Source: Chthonomonas sp. (GTDB taxonomy: Bacteria; Armatimonadota; Fimbriimonadia; Fimbriimonadales; Fimbriimonadaceae). From it: a stretch of DNA of 64,000 nucleotides. Both the position numbers and the translations under genes were made by a program. Each line of letters starts with the position of its first letter. Position 1 is the stretch's first letter. Below, in pieces: positions 52,654 to 61,345 of the stretch. The stretch lies in NCBI GenBank assembly GCA_016788115.1, contig JAEURR010000009.1, positions 1 to 64,000 of the forward strand. Reading direction: 5' to 3'. The notes below the pieces were generated by a model. The model was given only the letters and a program-made list of their open reading frames with translations. It had not been told where the DNA came from and did no database searches.

Positions 52654-54723
52654 TCAGTCCTCCTCGTGATCCTTGCGAGTCTTCTCGAACTGGGCGATGA
52701 GTGCCTGAGACTCTTGCTCCGGCAGCGGATCGTAGTGCGAAAACACCTGCTTGAAGCGTCCGCGCCCCTTGGTGATGGACCGAAGATCAAGCGCATACCG
52801 CATCATCGTGGCCATCGGGACGTGGGCATGCACTTCTGTGCGCCCTGGCGAGCTCGGCTCCATGCCGTGCATGCGTCCTCGGCGCGTGTTCAGGTCTCCG
52901 ACGACATCGCCGACGGTCGTATCCGGGACGTCCACGTGCACTTCGAGCACTGGCTCAAGAATCACCGGTGAGGCGTCCGCAGCGGCGTTGCGTAGTGCCA
53001 GTGAGCCCGCGACTTTGAACGCCATTTCGTTCGAGTCCACGTCGTGATAGCTGCCGTCGGTGACCGTCGCCTTGAGGTCGATCACCGGATAGCCAGCAAC
53101 CAACCCTCGATCCATGGTCTCGCGAATTCCCTTCTCGATGGCTGGAATGAAGTTCTTGGGGATGGCACCCCCAACGACCTTCGACTCGAATGCGAAGCCG
53201 GTTCCACGCTCCAAGGGTTCGACCGTGATCCAGCAATCGCCGAACTGACCCTTGCCGCCCGTTTGGCGCTTGTGGCGACCCTGGGCCTTGGCCGGTTTGC
53301 GAATGGTCTCGCGGTAGGGAACCTTGGCTTCCTCTGTCGCGACAGCGACGCCAAACCGAGTCTTCAGCTTTTCGATGGCACTCTCGAGGTGGATGTCACC
53401 CATGCCTTGAAGAATCTCTTGGTGGAGCGACGCATCGCGGTCGTAGCGCAGTGTCGGATCTTCCTCCAGCAACCTTGTGAGAGCTGGACCGAGCTTGTCT
53501 TCGTCGGTCTTACTGACCGGGCGGATCGCCGTGCGGTAGATCGGCTCGGGAAACTCAATGCCTGGCAGCTTGATCTTGTCCTTGGCGGTCGAAAGAGTGT
53601 CGTTCGTGCCCGTCGCTTGGAGCTTGGCGACGGCGCAAATGTCGCCCGCGGCGACCTCCGTCGCATTTTCCTGCGCCTTACCATGCGGATAGAAAAGGTT
53701 ATGCAGTCGCTCTTCTTTCTCGCTGGTGGTGTTCAATGCGTTCATATCCACCTTGAGCGTGCCGGAGAAGACACGCAAGTAGTTGATCTTGCCCACGTAG
53801 GGGTCGGCGGTGGATTTGAAACAGAAGGCGGCCAGCGGACCGCTTGGGTCGCAGGGCAGCATCGAATCGCCACACGGGCGCGGCATATCGACGGGAGACG
53901 GCAGTTCGCCAATGATCCGGTCGAGCAGCGTGGCAACGCCAATGCCGGTCGCAGCCGAGCCCAGGAGCACCGGGACCACGCGGCCGGATTCCGTACCCAC
54001 GAGCAAACCGTGCTCGATTTCCGCTTCGGTGAGTTCTTCACCCTCCAGGTACTTCAGAGCCAGTTCGTCGTCGCCCTCCGCGGCGGCGTCCATCATCTTT
54101 TCGCGCCGCTCGCTGGCTTGTTCGGTGTAACCAGCCGGAATGTCCTCGATCTCGACACCTCGGTCGTGGCCCTTGTAGACCTTCATCGCCAGGAGATCCA
54201 ACACGCCAGCGAACGCGGCTTGGTGTCCGATGGGGATCTGGACGTTGACGATGCGGCGACCATAGCGGGCGTGCAGGGTCTCGATCAGCCCTTCGTAGTC
54301 GGCGTTGTCGCGCTCGAGTTTGTTGATGAAAATGCACTTCGCGAGGCCGTATTTTTCGGCGATCTCCCACGCGAGGTCGAATCCGACGTCCAGGTCTCGC
54401 TTCGCTTCGCATACGAAGATCATCGACTCGACGATCTTGGCGACGCCGTGAAGGTCGGCAATGAAGTCGGGGTAGCCCGGGACGTCGATAAGGTTGATCT
54501 TATGATCGTGCCACTCGATGGGTAGCATCGTCGCGCTTACGCTGATCTTGCGGCGAATCTCGAGCGGGTCGAAGTCACTCTGGGTATTGCCGCCATCGAC
54601 GGTACCCAGTCGATCAGTCGCCCCTGCTGTGTAGAGAAGGTGCTCCACCAGCATGGTTTTGCCCGAGCCGCCGTGGCCTACAATGGCAACGTTACGAATA
54701 TGATCCGCTGCATATCTCTTCAC
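52654..54723 (-). CDS. Elongation factor G-like GTPase (EF-G paralogue)
   Basis: The 689-residue translational GTPase has the P-loop GHGGSGKT at residues 16-23, switch II DVPGYPDF, and NKLERD in place of the canonical NKMD/NKLD motif. Domains II-V follow (PYVGKINYLRVFSGTLK, GMGDIHLESAIEKLKTRFG, GGKGQFGDC, RRGRMHGME). Switch I reads RRKISVSATML rather than the ERGITI motif of canonical EF-G, placing it in the fusA2-like or EF-G-like class. Some such paralogues act in ribosome recycling or are poorly characterised. A canonical fusA presumably lies outside this window. Confidence 0.92.
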   Translation of the reverse strand: MKRYAADHIRNVAIVGHGGSGKTMLVEHLLYTAGATDRLGTVDGGNTQSDFDPLEIRRKISVSATMLPIEWHDHKINLIDVPGYPDFIADLHGVAKIVESMIFVCEAKRDLDVGFDLAWEIAEKYGLAKCIFINKLERDNADYEGLIETLHARYGRRIVNVQIPIGHQAAFAGVLDLLAMKVYKGHDRGVEIEDIPAGYTEQASERREKMMDAAAEGDDELALKYLEGEELTEAEIEHGLLVGTESGRVVPVLLGSAATGIGVATLLDRIIGELPSPVDMPRPCGDSMLPCDPSGPLAAFCFKSTADPYVGKINYLRVFSGTLKVDMNALNTTSEKEERLHNLFYPHGKAQENATEVAAGDICAVAKLQATGTNDTLSTAKDKIKLPGIEFPEPIYRTAIRPVSKTDEDKLGPALTRLLEEDPTLRYDRDASLHQEILQGMGDIHLESAIEKLKTRFGVAVATEEAKVPYRETIRKPAKAQGRHKRQTGGKGQFGDCWITVEPLERGTGFAFESKVVGGAIPKNFIPAIEKGIRETMDRGLVAGYPVIDLKATVTDGSYHDVDSNEMAFKVAGSLALRNAAADASPVILEPVLEVHVDVPDTTVGDVVGDLNTRRGRMHGMEPSSPGRTEVHAHVPMATMMRYALDLRSITKGRGRFKQVFSHYDPLPEQESQALIAQFEKTRKDHEED

Positions 54724-54900
54724 TGAGAATCTCCTTGTTCGGTTTTAGTCCGAATTAACCCTACTTTAACCGACTTTGGGCCATTCTAGCGCAGGGGGTA
54801 GGGGGTGCAGCGAGCCCATGCGATGGGGGAACTTTCTCGCTCACTGACTCGTCCTCCAATAGGAATCATACGGGTTTCCTCGGGATGGGATAACTTTTCC

Positions 54901-54929
54901 TTGCGAATCTTGCTCAAGCAAGGTTTAAT
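54901..54929 (+). promoter_or_regulatory. Promoter for the pseudopilin gene
   Basis: TTGCGA (54901-54906) and TTTAAT (54924-54929) are separated by 17 nt, about 50 nt upstream of the ATG. A CTTGC-TCAA-GCAAG inverted repeat lies in the spacer and could bind a regulator. The remaining 170 nt to the EF-G-like gene hold no gene. Confidence 0.5.
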
Positions 54930-54981
54930 AGAAGTTACTTTTCACCGAGACCGACTCAGGTCAGAGAGCTGTATTAATATC

Positions 54982-55869
54982 ATGAACCGCAAGAACAACG
55001 CTTTTACCCTCATTGAGTTGCTCGTGGTTATCGCGATTATCGCGATCCTCGCTGCAATTCTGTTCCCCGTGTTTGCTCAGGCTAAGACTGCCGCCAAGAA
55101 GACGGCGGGTCTTTCTCAGTCAAAGCAGGTCGGCCTGGCACTGCAAATGTACGCCAACGATACGGATGACGCCCTTCCTCCGTACCGCTACACGAGCACC
55201 GCCACACCGATCAACCCCACGTACCTGAAGCTTCAGGCAGCTGGTGACCCGCGCGCTGCAACCATGTTGGCGCAGGGCCTCAGCGCCGTCCGAGGCATCT
55301 TCTTCAACCAGATGCTTGATGTCTACATCAAGAACGAGGGAATTTGGCGCGCACCGGGCAACCCGAACGCTTGGGTCAACTTCCAGGATAAGGGCACGTG
55401 GGACCCTGGTTTCCACAGCTACGGCGGACAGAATAGCTATGGCGCAAACAACTGGGTGCTGAAGCCGAGTTCGGAAGCCTCGCCGGCGTCTCCGACAATC
55501 CTTAGCAGCATTGCCGAAGTTTCGAACACGCTCGTCCTCGCCGACGCAACGTACTACAACATCCTGCCAGCGATGCCCGGCGGAACGTACTGCAAGCTCA
55601 ACGGAGTGACGCTTAGCTCCACTTACACGCAGTACTGGAAGAACCTCGGCAACGGATCGCTGAACTTCAACACTCCGGGCAACAACAACCCGGATGACGC
55701 TTCGAACGGTACAGTCATGAAGAACATTGAAGCTCGCTACAGCGGCTCGTTGAACATCATCCGTGCAGACTCCAGTGCCAAGTCCGTTCCGGCTCGAGAT
55801 GCGGTCTACAACTTCCGCAACAAGGGTAAGGACAGCTACTGGAACCCGACCAAGGGCGACTGCGAGTAA
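54982..55869 (+). CDS. Type II secretion/type IV pilin-like protein (pseudopilin)
   Basis: The 295-residue protein starts with a prepilin leader and class III signal: MNRKNNA, F1, TLIELLVVIAIIAILAAILF, with Glu at +5. Cleavage by a prepilin peptidase should occur before Phe. The following PVFAQAKTAAKKTAGLSQSK, then YANDTDDALPP, is a signature of many Armatimonadota proteins. The C-terminal part is a globular beta-rich domain with a late cysteine. It probably forms part of a pseudopilus or a surface matrix. Start at 54982 is chosen because it gives the correct leader. A hairpin terminator follows. Confidence 0.95.
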   Translation: MNRKNNAFTLIELLVVIAIIAILAAILFPVFAQAKTAAKKTAGLSQSKQVGLALQMYANDTDDALPPYRYTSTATPINPTYLKLQAAGDPRAATMLAQGLSAVRGIFFNQMLDVYIKNEGIWRAPGNPNAWVNFQDKGTWDPGFHSYGGQNSYGANNWVLKPSSEASPASPTILSSIAEVSNTLVLADATYYNILPAMPGGTYCKLNGVTLSSTYTQYWKNLGNGSLNFNTPGNNNPDDASNGTVMKNIEARYSGSLNIIRADSSAKSVPARDAVYNFRNKGKDSYWNPTKGDCE

Positions 55870-55894
55870 GCAACTCACCCTCCTTATCAAAGAT

Positions 55895-55932
55895 TCGGGC
55901 CACCCTCCAATTGGAAGGTGGCCCGATCTCTT
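55895..55932 (+). terminator. Terminator of the pseudopilin gene
   Basis: CGGGCCACC (55896-55904) pairs with GGTGGCCCG (55917-55925), followed by ATCTCTTTA. It lies between the convergent stop codons at 55869 and 55946. Confidence 0.82.
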
Positions 55933-55945
55933 TATTCGTCCCGTG

Positions 55946-56947
55946 TCAGCCGCGGAGTTCGCTGCAGATGGCGTCGGTGAATTCGCTCAGCTTTGCCGAG
56001 CCACCGATGTCGTAGGTCTTGATCCCCTTGGACAACGTCGCCTCAAGCGCGCCTTCGATGTTCTTGCGCGCGGCATCCTCGCCGAGGTGCTCCAGCATAA
56101 GCGTCGCCGACAAGAGGAGCGCGGTCGGGTTCACCTTGTCCAGGCCCGCGTACTTCGGTGCAGAGCCATGCACAGCTTCGAACACGGCACAACCATTTCC
56201 ATAGTTCGCCCCCGGAGCCACTCCGAGGCCGCCCATCATGCCCGCCGCGAGGTCGCTGACGATGTCGCCGTATAGGTTCGGCAGGACGAGGACGTCGTAC
56301 AGCTTCCAGCGGGTGACCAACTGCATGCACTGGTTGTCGACAATGTTGTCCCAGCTCTCAATCTCGGGATAGTCCTTGGCGACCTCCTGGAAGGTGCGAA
56401 GGAAGAGACCGTCGCCGATCTTCATGATGTTGGCCTTGTGCACACCAACGACCTTCTTACGACCATTCTTGCGGGCGTACTCAAATGCTGCGCGCGAGAT
56501 CCGCTCCGAGCTGAACTTGGAGATCAGCTTGACGGTGTGCGCCACCTGATCGGTCGCCATGTACTCGATCTGCGCGTAGAGATCCTCGGTGTTCTCGCGG
56601 AAGATGACGATATCGAGATTGTCGAAGGGCGTAGGGACACCGGGAAGCGACCGTACCGGTCGCACACACGCGTACAAGTCAAGCTTCTTACGCAAGGTGA
56701 CGTTCGGCGAGACGGAGCCTTTGCCGATCGGAGTCGTCATCGGGCCCTTGAGACCCACGCCGAGCTCCTTGATCTTGGCGATCGTCTCGTCGGGGACGAT
56801 CGGCTTGCCAGCTTCGACACACTTGAGGCCAGCCTCGACATCGACCCAGTCGATGTTGACGTTAGCGGCCTGGAAGATCTTTTCAACTGCGGCGACGAGT
56901 TCCGGACCCGTTCCATCTCCGCGAATGAGTGCTACTTTATGAGCCAT
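55946..56947 (-). CDS. icd: Isocitrate dehydrogenase, catalytic body only
   Basis: The 333-residue protein has the IDH/IMDH fold: MAHKVALIRGDGTGPELV, KGPMTTPIGKGSVSPNV, IVIFRENTEDLYA, HKANIMKIGDG, PNLYGDIVSDLAAG, and NYGNGCAVFEAVHGSAPKYAG. It oxidatively decarboxylates isocitrate in the TCA cycle. The FRENTEDLYA segment identifies an isocitrate dehydrogenase; 3-isopropylmalate dehydrogenases have different residues there. NAD or NADP preference is uncertain. It ends where Thermus/Rickettsia-type enzymes have an additional C-terminal domain; a homologue of that domain is the gene immediately upstream, ending 20 nt before this ATG. Confidence 0.93.
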   Translation of the reverse strand: MAHKVALIRGDGTGPELVAAVEKIFQAANVNIDWVDVEAGLKCVEAGKPIVPDETIAKIKELGVGLKGPMTTPIGKGSVSPNVTLRKKLDLYACVRPVRSLPGVPTPFDNLDIVIFRENTEDLYAQIEYMATDQVAHTVKLISKFSSERISRAAFEYARKNGRKKVVGVHKANIMKIGDGLFLRTFQEVAKDYPEIESWDNIVDNQCMQLVTRWKLYDVLVLPNLYGDIVSDLAAGMMGGLGVAPGANYGNGCAVFEAVHGSAPKYAGLDKVNPTALLLSATLMLEHLGEDAARKNIEGALEATLSKGIKTYDIGGSAKLSEFTDAICSELRG

Positions 56948-56967
56948 TTGAATCTGTTCTCCTTAGG

Positions 56968-57276
56968 TTAGTAGGGCTGGCTGTAGAGGTTGTTGCCATC
57001 CTCGCGGAAGAGCTTCTGAGCCTTGGTCCAGCGGTAGCCGGAGGCGGTCAGCTCGTTCAGCACCGTCTGGATCTGTGCGTCTGTGACTTCAGTATCGGAT
57101 TCGTACCGGCATCGGGGCCAGTTCAAAAGGGCGATATCGGGGGCCGGACCCGGGTACACGCGGGTACCTCTGTTGGAGATCAGAGTGAGCTTCAGCGAAC
57201 CGAACTCCTTGGTGATCTCGGGGGTCTCATTGGTCTCGGTCCAGATGTAGACATCGACTCCGTGTAGGGTCATCAT
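56968..57276 (-). CDS. Stand-alone homologue of the isocitrate dehydrogenase C-terminal domain
   Basis: The 102-residue protein matches the extra C-terminal domain of Thermus- and Rickettsia-type isocitrate dehydrogenases: HGVDVYIWTET at the start, LKLTLISNRGTRVYPG, then NWPRCRYESDTEVTDAQIQT and KAQKLFREDGN. In those enzymes the domain is fused downstream of the catalytic body and lies near the dimer interface. Here it is a separate gene upstream of icd on the same strand, with 20 nt between, so the order is the reverse of the fused form. GGAG lies 9 nt before its ATG. It may bind the IDH body in trans. Confidence 0.82.
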   Translation of the reverse strand: MMTLHGVDVYIWTETNETPEITKEFGSLKLTLISNRGTRVYPGPAPDIALLNWPRCRYESDTEVTDAQIQTVLNELTASGYRWTKAQKLFREDGNNLYSQPY

Positions 57277-57349
57277 GGGCGGGTGCTCCTTCGTTTCATT
57301 TCAGGCTCCATTATGGGGTTTCGACCCGGACCCTGTCAAAAGGCCGGGT

Positions 57350-58381
57350 ATGGTGGGTTCGATGCGATGTGGGGTGTGCTGCACGGACGCGCTGGGATGG
57401 AGGGTTGTCCGCGCACGGTGGGCAACGTGCCTGCCCTCGGCTTTCGACTCCGTCATTTTCGCCAACCCCGAGGATTTTGGCAATCCGTACCTGCGACGGG
57501 GATTCCGAACCTTCGCCAAGCAGCTCGCGATGCGCCGTGCTGTCCGGTCGCTTGCTGGCCGGGTCGATCGGGTGATCGTGGCAAGCAATGGGGAAGCAGG
57601 CTTTTTGCCGTTAAGGAGCGCTGCGCAAACGATGATCTACGGCGATGCGAGCCACCGCCAGCTGAACGATCTCTACCGATTCAATCGTCCGGAGGCGAAG
57701 CTGCGCAACCGAGAGCGTCAGATGCGACGGCTGGCAGCGCACGGCGCTCACTTCGTCGGCATGTCGCGCTGGTGCTCGGCTGGCTTCGAGCAGGACTACC
57801 AGGTCGTGGAGTGCGCCACGATTGGGCCGCCCATGGACACGGGCCTTTTTCCCGCGCAGCCGCCGCGGTCACAAGTGCGCCGAGTGCTCTTTGTTGGAGG
57901 TGACTTCAAGCGCAAGGGGGGGGAAGACCTCCTTGCTGTGGCAGCGCAGTTTTCGGAGCTCCAGTTCGATATCGTGAGCCCTGGTGCCCCAGAACAGCTA
58001 CCGCCGAACGTGCTCCGCCACATCGGCGTCGGACCGCAATCTCCTGAGCTTCTGGCGCGATACGCAAACGCCGATGCCTTTGTGTTTCCCACCCACGCAG
58101 ACTGTAGCCCACTGGCGGTCCTGGAGGCTCAGGCGAGCGGTTTGCCCGTGCTGTGCACATCGGTGGGGGGGCTCGGCGATATGGTCAGTGACGGGGTGCA
58201 CGGATGGGTCTTCTCGCCGGGCGACCGAGCGGCGCTCCATGCGGCCCTCGCTGAATCGGTTGCACAGCCAGAAGTGGCGGCCAGCGTCGGCCAAGCGGGC
58301 CGTCAGCGGGTCGAGCGCGAAAACGCCCTGGCCGTCCATGCGGTGCGGTGGCGGACCATCGCAGAAACGATGAAACCTTAG
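57350..58381 (+). CDS. Family 4-type glycosyltransferase
   Basis: The 343-residue protein ends in a GT-B fold like family 4 glycosyltransferases. The C-terminal half shows VRRVLFVGGDFKRKGGEDLL, HIGVGPQSPELLARYANADAF and FPTHADCSPLAVLEAQASG, which has the E-x7-E donor-binding region, and PVLCTSVGGLGDMV. It should transfer a sugar to a glycan, lipid or protein. Start is uncertain: ATGs at 57350 and 57362 are both feasible, and the upstream in-frame extension is unlikely. The gene is divergent from the IDH-domain gene and is followed by a secreted protein. Confidence 0.85.
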   Translation: MVGSMRCGVCCTDALGWRVVRARWATCLPSAFDSVIFANPEDFGNPYLRRGFRTFAKQLAMRRAVRSLAGRVDRVIVASNGEAGFLPLRSAAQTMIYGDASHRQLNDLYRFNRPEAKLRNRERQMRRLAAHGAHFVGMSRWCSAGFEQDYQVVECATIGPPMDTGLFPAQPPRSQVRRVLFVGGDFKRKGGEDLLAVAAQFSELQFDIVSPGAPEQLPPNVLRHIGVGPQSPELLARYANADAFVFPTHADCSPLAVLEAQASGLPVLCTSVGGLGDMVSDGVHGWVFSPGDRAALHAALAESVAQPEVAASVGQAGRQRVERENALAVHAVRWRTIAETMKP

Positions 58382-58407
58382 CGCATGGACCGCTCGTATC
58401 GCCTTGC

Positions 58408-58920
58408 ATGGTTCTTGCAGCGGTTATCTCATCGGTGCTTCTCTCTGCGGAGGTCGACCCGTCCAAGCAGCTGGATTTTTGGTTCGGTGAATGGCAGCTG
58501 ACCGGACGGATGCGCAACGCCCCCGGCAAGGAGGAGTACACCGAGACCAAAGCCAAGAACGTCATTGTGCGGGTCCAAGGTGGCAAGGTCGTCCAAGAGA
58601 CCTTTGAGTCGGACGGTTTCACTGGATCGAGTTGGTCCGTCTACGATGTACGCAAGAAGAAGTGGTTCCAGACGTGGGTGGACAACTCTGGCGCGTACCT
58701 GACGTTCGAGGGAGAAGCAACGAAAGAGGGATTTATGTTTGTCCAGAACAATATCCCCGCGGAAGTAAGCGCCAAGGGGACGCGGATGCGCATGGTCTTC
58801 TCAAAGATCACCGCGGACGGATTTCACTGGGATTGGCAGCACTCGGGAGACTCGGGCAAAAGCTGGGAGACCCAATGGGAGCTGGACTACAAACGCGTGA
58901 AAAAAGCCGCCGGAGGCTGA
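58408..58920 (+). CDS. Secreted DUF1579-like protein
   Basis: The 170-residue protein has a signal sequence (MVLAAVISSVLLSAEV) and a lipocalin-like beta pattern: QLDFWFGEWQLTGRM at the start, SSWSVYDVRKKKWFQTWVDNSGAY, and DGFHWDWQHSGDSGKSWETQWELDY near the end. DUF1579 proteins have this FLxGxW opening and are of unknown function. The ATG at 58408 is chosen as it gives the signal peptide. Its last codons form one arm of a terminator for the convergent gene. Confidence 0.82.
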   Translation: MVLAAVISSVLLSAEVDPSKQLDFWFGEWQLTGRMRNAPGKEEYTETKAKNVIVRVQGGKVVQETFESDGFTGSSWSVYDVRKKKWFQTWVDNSGAYLTFEGEATKEGFMFVQNNIPAEVSAKGTRMRMVFSKITADGFHWDWQHSGDSGKSWETQWELDYKRVKKAAGG

Positions 58921-58932
58921 ACTTCCGGCGGC
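58906..58932 (-). terminator. Minus-strand terminator inside a plus-strand gene end
   Basis: GCCGCCGGA (58906-58914) pairs exactly with TCCGGCGGC (58924-58932). On the minus strand it is followed by TTTTTTCACG. It serves the gene ending at 58953, and its distal arm and T-run are the last six codons of the gene ending at 58920 (KKAAGG). Confidence 0.85.
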
Positions 58933-58952
58933 CCCGCTCGTGTTGGCGAGTC

Positions 58953-60338
58953 TCAGTCCTTGAAGATCGCTCGGGTTGCGGTGAAGGTCATGCCGTTGTA
59001 CGTGCCCTTGACCTTGATCTCGCTGGTCGAGGTGATCGCGTCGAAGAACTCAGCATCCGTCAGCTCGTTGCCGTCGCCATCTTCGAAGATCGTCGATGCG
59101 CTCGTCTGAACGGTCACTAGTTGGTTCATCATTCCGGCGAAGCCGAACCACTCGTTCAGCCGGATTCGGAAGGTGCCCGCGTCGAGGTTCGCGTCGCTGG
59201 CTAAGCCACGTGCTTCATTTTGCCCGCCACCGTCGTCATCGGCGATGTCGTCCAGCTTGAGCTTCGTTGCGGTGAAGACGCCACCCGAGACGCTCCCTTC
59301 GGCTTCGAGTTCGCCCAAGAACATCAATTCTGCGAACTCAATTGCGGTGATGGGCGCCCCGGCGTCGTTCAAGTACTTCGCCCCCGTGGCCGGCTGAATC
59401 ACGATGCTATCGGCAGTCGGGAAGAACCCTCTGGCTTCACTAATCTCGACGGTGATGCGTCCGGTTGAGTCATCAAAGTCCACCGGAATTCCATGAACCT
59501 TAACGTCCGGGTCCAGGGAGTCGTCGAGCTTGATCGATGTGGCGACCAATGCGCGCGAGGTCGTGGAGTAGGTACCGCGAACTTCGACGATGGCTCCGTT
59601 GCTGAGCGCGACATTGGGTGTCCCATTGTCCGAGAAGATCTCTGTAGCGGCGCTGATTGTGACCGCGAACGCGCCGCCCCCTGCGAAGGTGAGCGTGAAT
59701 CCGCCGGACGTCAGGTTCGAGACGGTGCCCTTGTAGTCTTCGCCAGCGTGTCTCGCTGGATCGGAAACGGAGTTATCGTCCTTCTTCGCAAGGACTGGGG
59801 TGACGACCGTGCCGTCATCGTTCCAGTTCGCGAGGTCGAAGTCGATGATCAGATTGTCATCGTTCCCCAGCGAGGTCGCTGAGGCAAAGTTGACGGGTAT
59901 CGCTGAGGTCCCCGCGCCTGCATCAAGCGAGTTCGGGAAGCTGCGATTCTGCCCAGTAGTTGCGCCGTTTGGAAAGACGACGAGCGCCTTGTTGACGGTG
60001 AATACAAGCCCAGTGTAGGTGGTCTTGGGGATGTCAAGGCTGTTGAGCATCTTGAAGAGCCCGCCCGTGCCGTCGTGCAGGGTGGTCAGGTTCACTGTCA
60101 GCGGGGCAGCGCCTCCCAAAACCGTCACACGAGTCGCGTCGCTCTTCACAAGTTCGACCTTGTTGATGGTCACCCATACTTGGGCGTAGTCCGACATGCT
60201 GTCAGTGATAAATGCGTTCAATCTGCCCGTGGTGCTGCCGCCACCGCCGCCTCCACCGCTTGAGGAGCCTCCTCCTCCGCCGCACCCTGCAATCAGGAGG
60301 GCGGACACCAATGCCCAAATCAGAATCAGTTTCTTCAT
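58953..60338 (-). CDS. DUF4382/DUF5666-type lipoprotein
   Basis: The 461-residue protein has a lipoprotein signal (lipobox IAGC near residue 19) and a Gly/Ser linker. It continues with a DUF4382-like domain (GRLNAFITDSMSDYAQVWVTINKVELVK, residues 38-165) and then DUF5666-type OB-fold repeats (VSNLTSGGFTLTFAGGGAFAV, IVEVRGTYSTTSRALVATSIKL and similar) to the C-terminus. It is predicted to be displayed on the cell surface and its function is unknown. The upstream neighbour is a glycosyltransferase on the same strand, 23 nt away. Confidence 0.86.
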   Translation of the reverse strand: MKKLILIWALVSALLIAGCGGGGGSSSGGGGGGGSTTGRLNAFITDSMSDYAQVWVTINKVELVKSDATRVTVLGGAAPLTVNLTTLHDGTGGLFKMLNSLDIPKTTYTGLVFTVNKALVVFPNGATTGQNRSFPNSLDAGAGTSAIPVNFASATSLGNDDNLIIDFDLANWNDDGTVVTPVLAKKDDNSVSDPARHAGEDYKGTVSNLTSGGFTLTFAGGGAFAVTISAATEIFSDNGTPNVALSNGAIVEVRGTYSTTSRALVATSIKLDDSLDPDVKVHGIPVDFDDSTGRITVEISEARGFFPTADSIVIQPATGAKYLNDAGAPITAIEFAELMFLGELEAEGSVSGGVFTATKLKLDDIADDDGGGQNEARGLASDANLDAGTFRIRLNEWFGFAGMMNQLVTVQTSASTIFEDGDGNELTDAEFFDAITSTSEIKVKGTYNGMTFTATRAIFKD

Positions 60339-60361
60339 ACGTGTATTCCCTTACTCTGTAC

Positions 60362-61330
60362 TTACGAACTGGACCCCCTGCCGCTACGCCATAGTTGAAG
60401 CTGGCGTTCGTACCGGTCCATCAAAATCTCCCAGTCGAATGTGCCCTCAGCATACTTCCGGGCGTCCTGCCGGAGGGTGTCTTGGCCCTGAATCGCTCTC
60501 TCGATCGTGGGTTGCAGGTCGCCTTCCTGCTCTAAGAGATGCACGAACGGTTTGCTGAGATCCAGGTTTTCTGCGGCCGGCCGGGTGACGACCACGGACA
60601 GTCCGGCGGCCAGCGCTTCTGGGACGACCAGCGGTTGACCTTCGGCAGTGGATACGAGGACGAGTGCCGAGTACTCCGTAAGTCGTTCGCGAAGCTGCTC
60701 ACGGGTCCACTCTCCCAAGTAGTTCCTACCGTCCGGCAAAAGCGCATCGCGGATGGGACCGACGAAATCGCACTCCACTTTGCTTTCGGCAAGTGCACGG
60801 ACGATCCAATCCTGTCGTTTGCGGCTCTCAATACGCCCAACGCAAATAGCGCGGCAATTTCCCGATGGCTGAAATCGGAACTGGCTTACCTCGCAACCGT
60901 TGGGCTGCACCGCAATCTTTGCAAACGGGTTTTTTCGCCGGATTTCATGTCCGCACCGATCGGTCAGCGGCAGTTGGAATGGCGCGTAGCTTGTCATGCG
61001 CAGTAAGCGGCGCGAGTCGTTTGGAAGAGCCCCCCAATGCCAAGCGTGGTGCGAAGTAGCAATGACTCTGGCCCGCTTGAGGATGCCCGCCGCCATCACC
61101 CGGCTAACCGCGCGGTCGTTATGGCAATGGATGAAATCGAGCTTCGGCAGGTTCATCAACGCTCGGAACGCCTTTCGCTTTCGTTCGTTCACGATGTGGA
61201 CCGTATGTCCGCGCGCAGTGAGCCGTTCGTGCATTTCCCAGAGAATGCTCTCCACAGCCCCCCACCCCGTGGGCGGGATGGGTAACAAGCCGAACCCTAC
61301 GAGGGCAATCTGCAGCGGACGCTCGGTCAT
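60362..61330 (-). CDS. Family 4-type glycosyltransferase
   Basis: The 322-residue protein has the GT-B C-terminal signature: CRAICVGRIESRKRQDWIVRAL, YSALVLVSTAEGQPLVVPEALAAGL and VVVTRPAAENLDL. The N-terminal half includes PTGWGAVESILWEMHERLTARG, typical of GT4. It is a second glycosyltransferase in this region; both may act on surface glycans. It follows the MacB-like permease by 15 nt, so they may be co-transcribed. Confidence 0.92.
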   Translation of the reverse strand: MTERPLQIALVGFGLLPIPPTGWGAVESILWEMHERLTARGHTVHIVNERKRKAFRALMNLPKLDFIHCHNDRAVSRVMAAGILKRARVIATSHHAWHWGALPNDSRRLLRMTSYAPFQLPLTDRCGHEIRRKNPFAKIAVQPNGCEVSQFRFQPSGNCRAICVGRIESRKRQDWIVRALAESKVECDFVGPIRDALLPDGRNYLGEWTREQLRERLTEYSALVLVSTAEGQPLVVPEALAAGLSVVVTRPAAENLDLSKPFVHLLEQEGDLQPTIERAIQGQDTLRQDARKYAEGTFDWEILMDRYERQLQLWRSGRGSSS

Positions 61331-61345
61331 GCCGCTATTTTGCGC

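Noticed and set aside
53044-54525. Long plus-strand open frame (493 codons) opposite the EF-G-like gene
   Set aside because: Antisense to a clear translational GTPase; composition is Val/Arg/Asp-biased and shows no domain.
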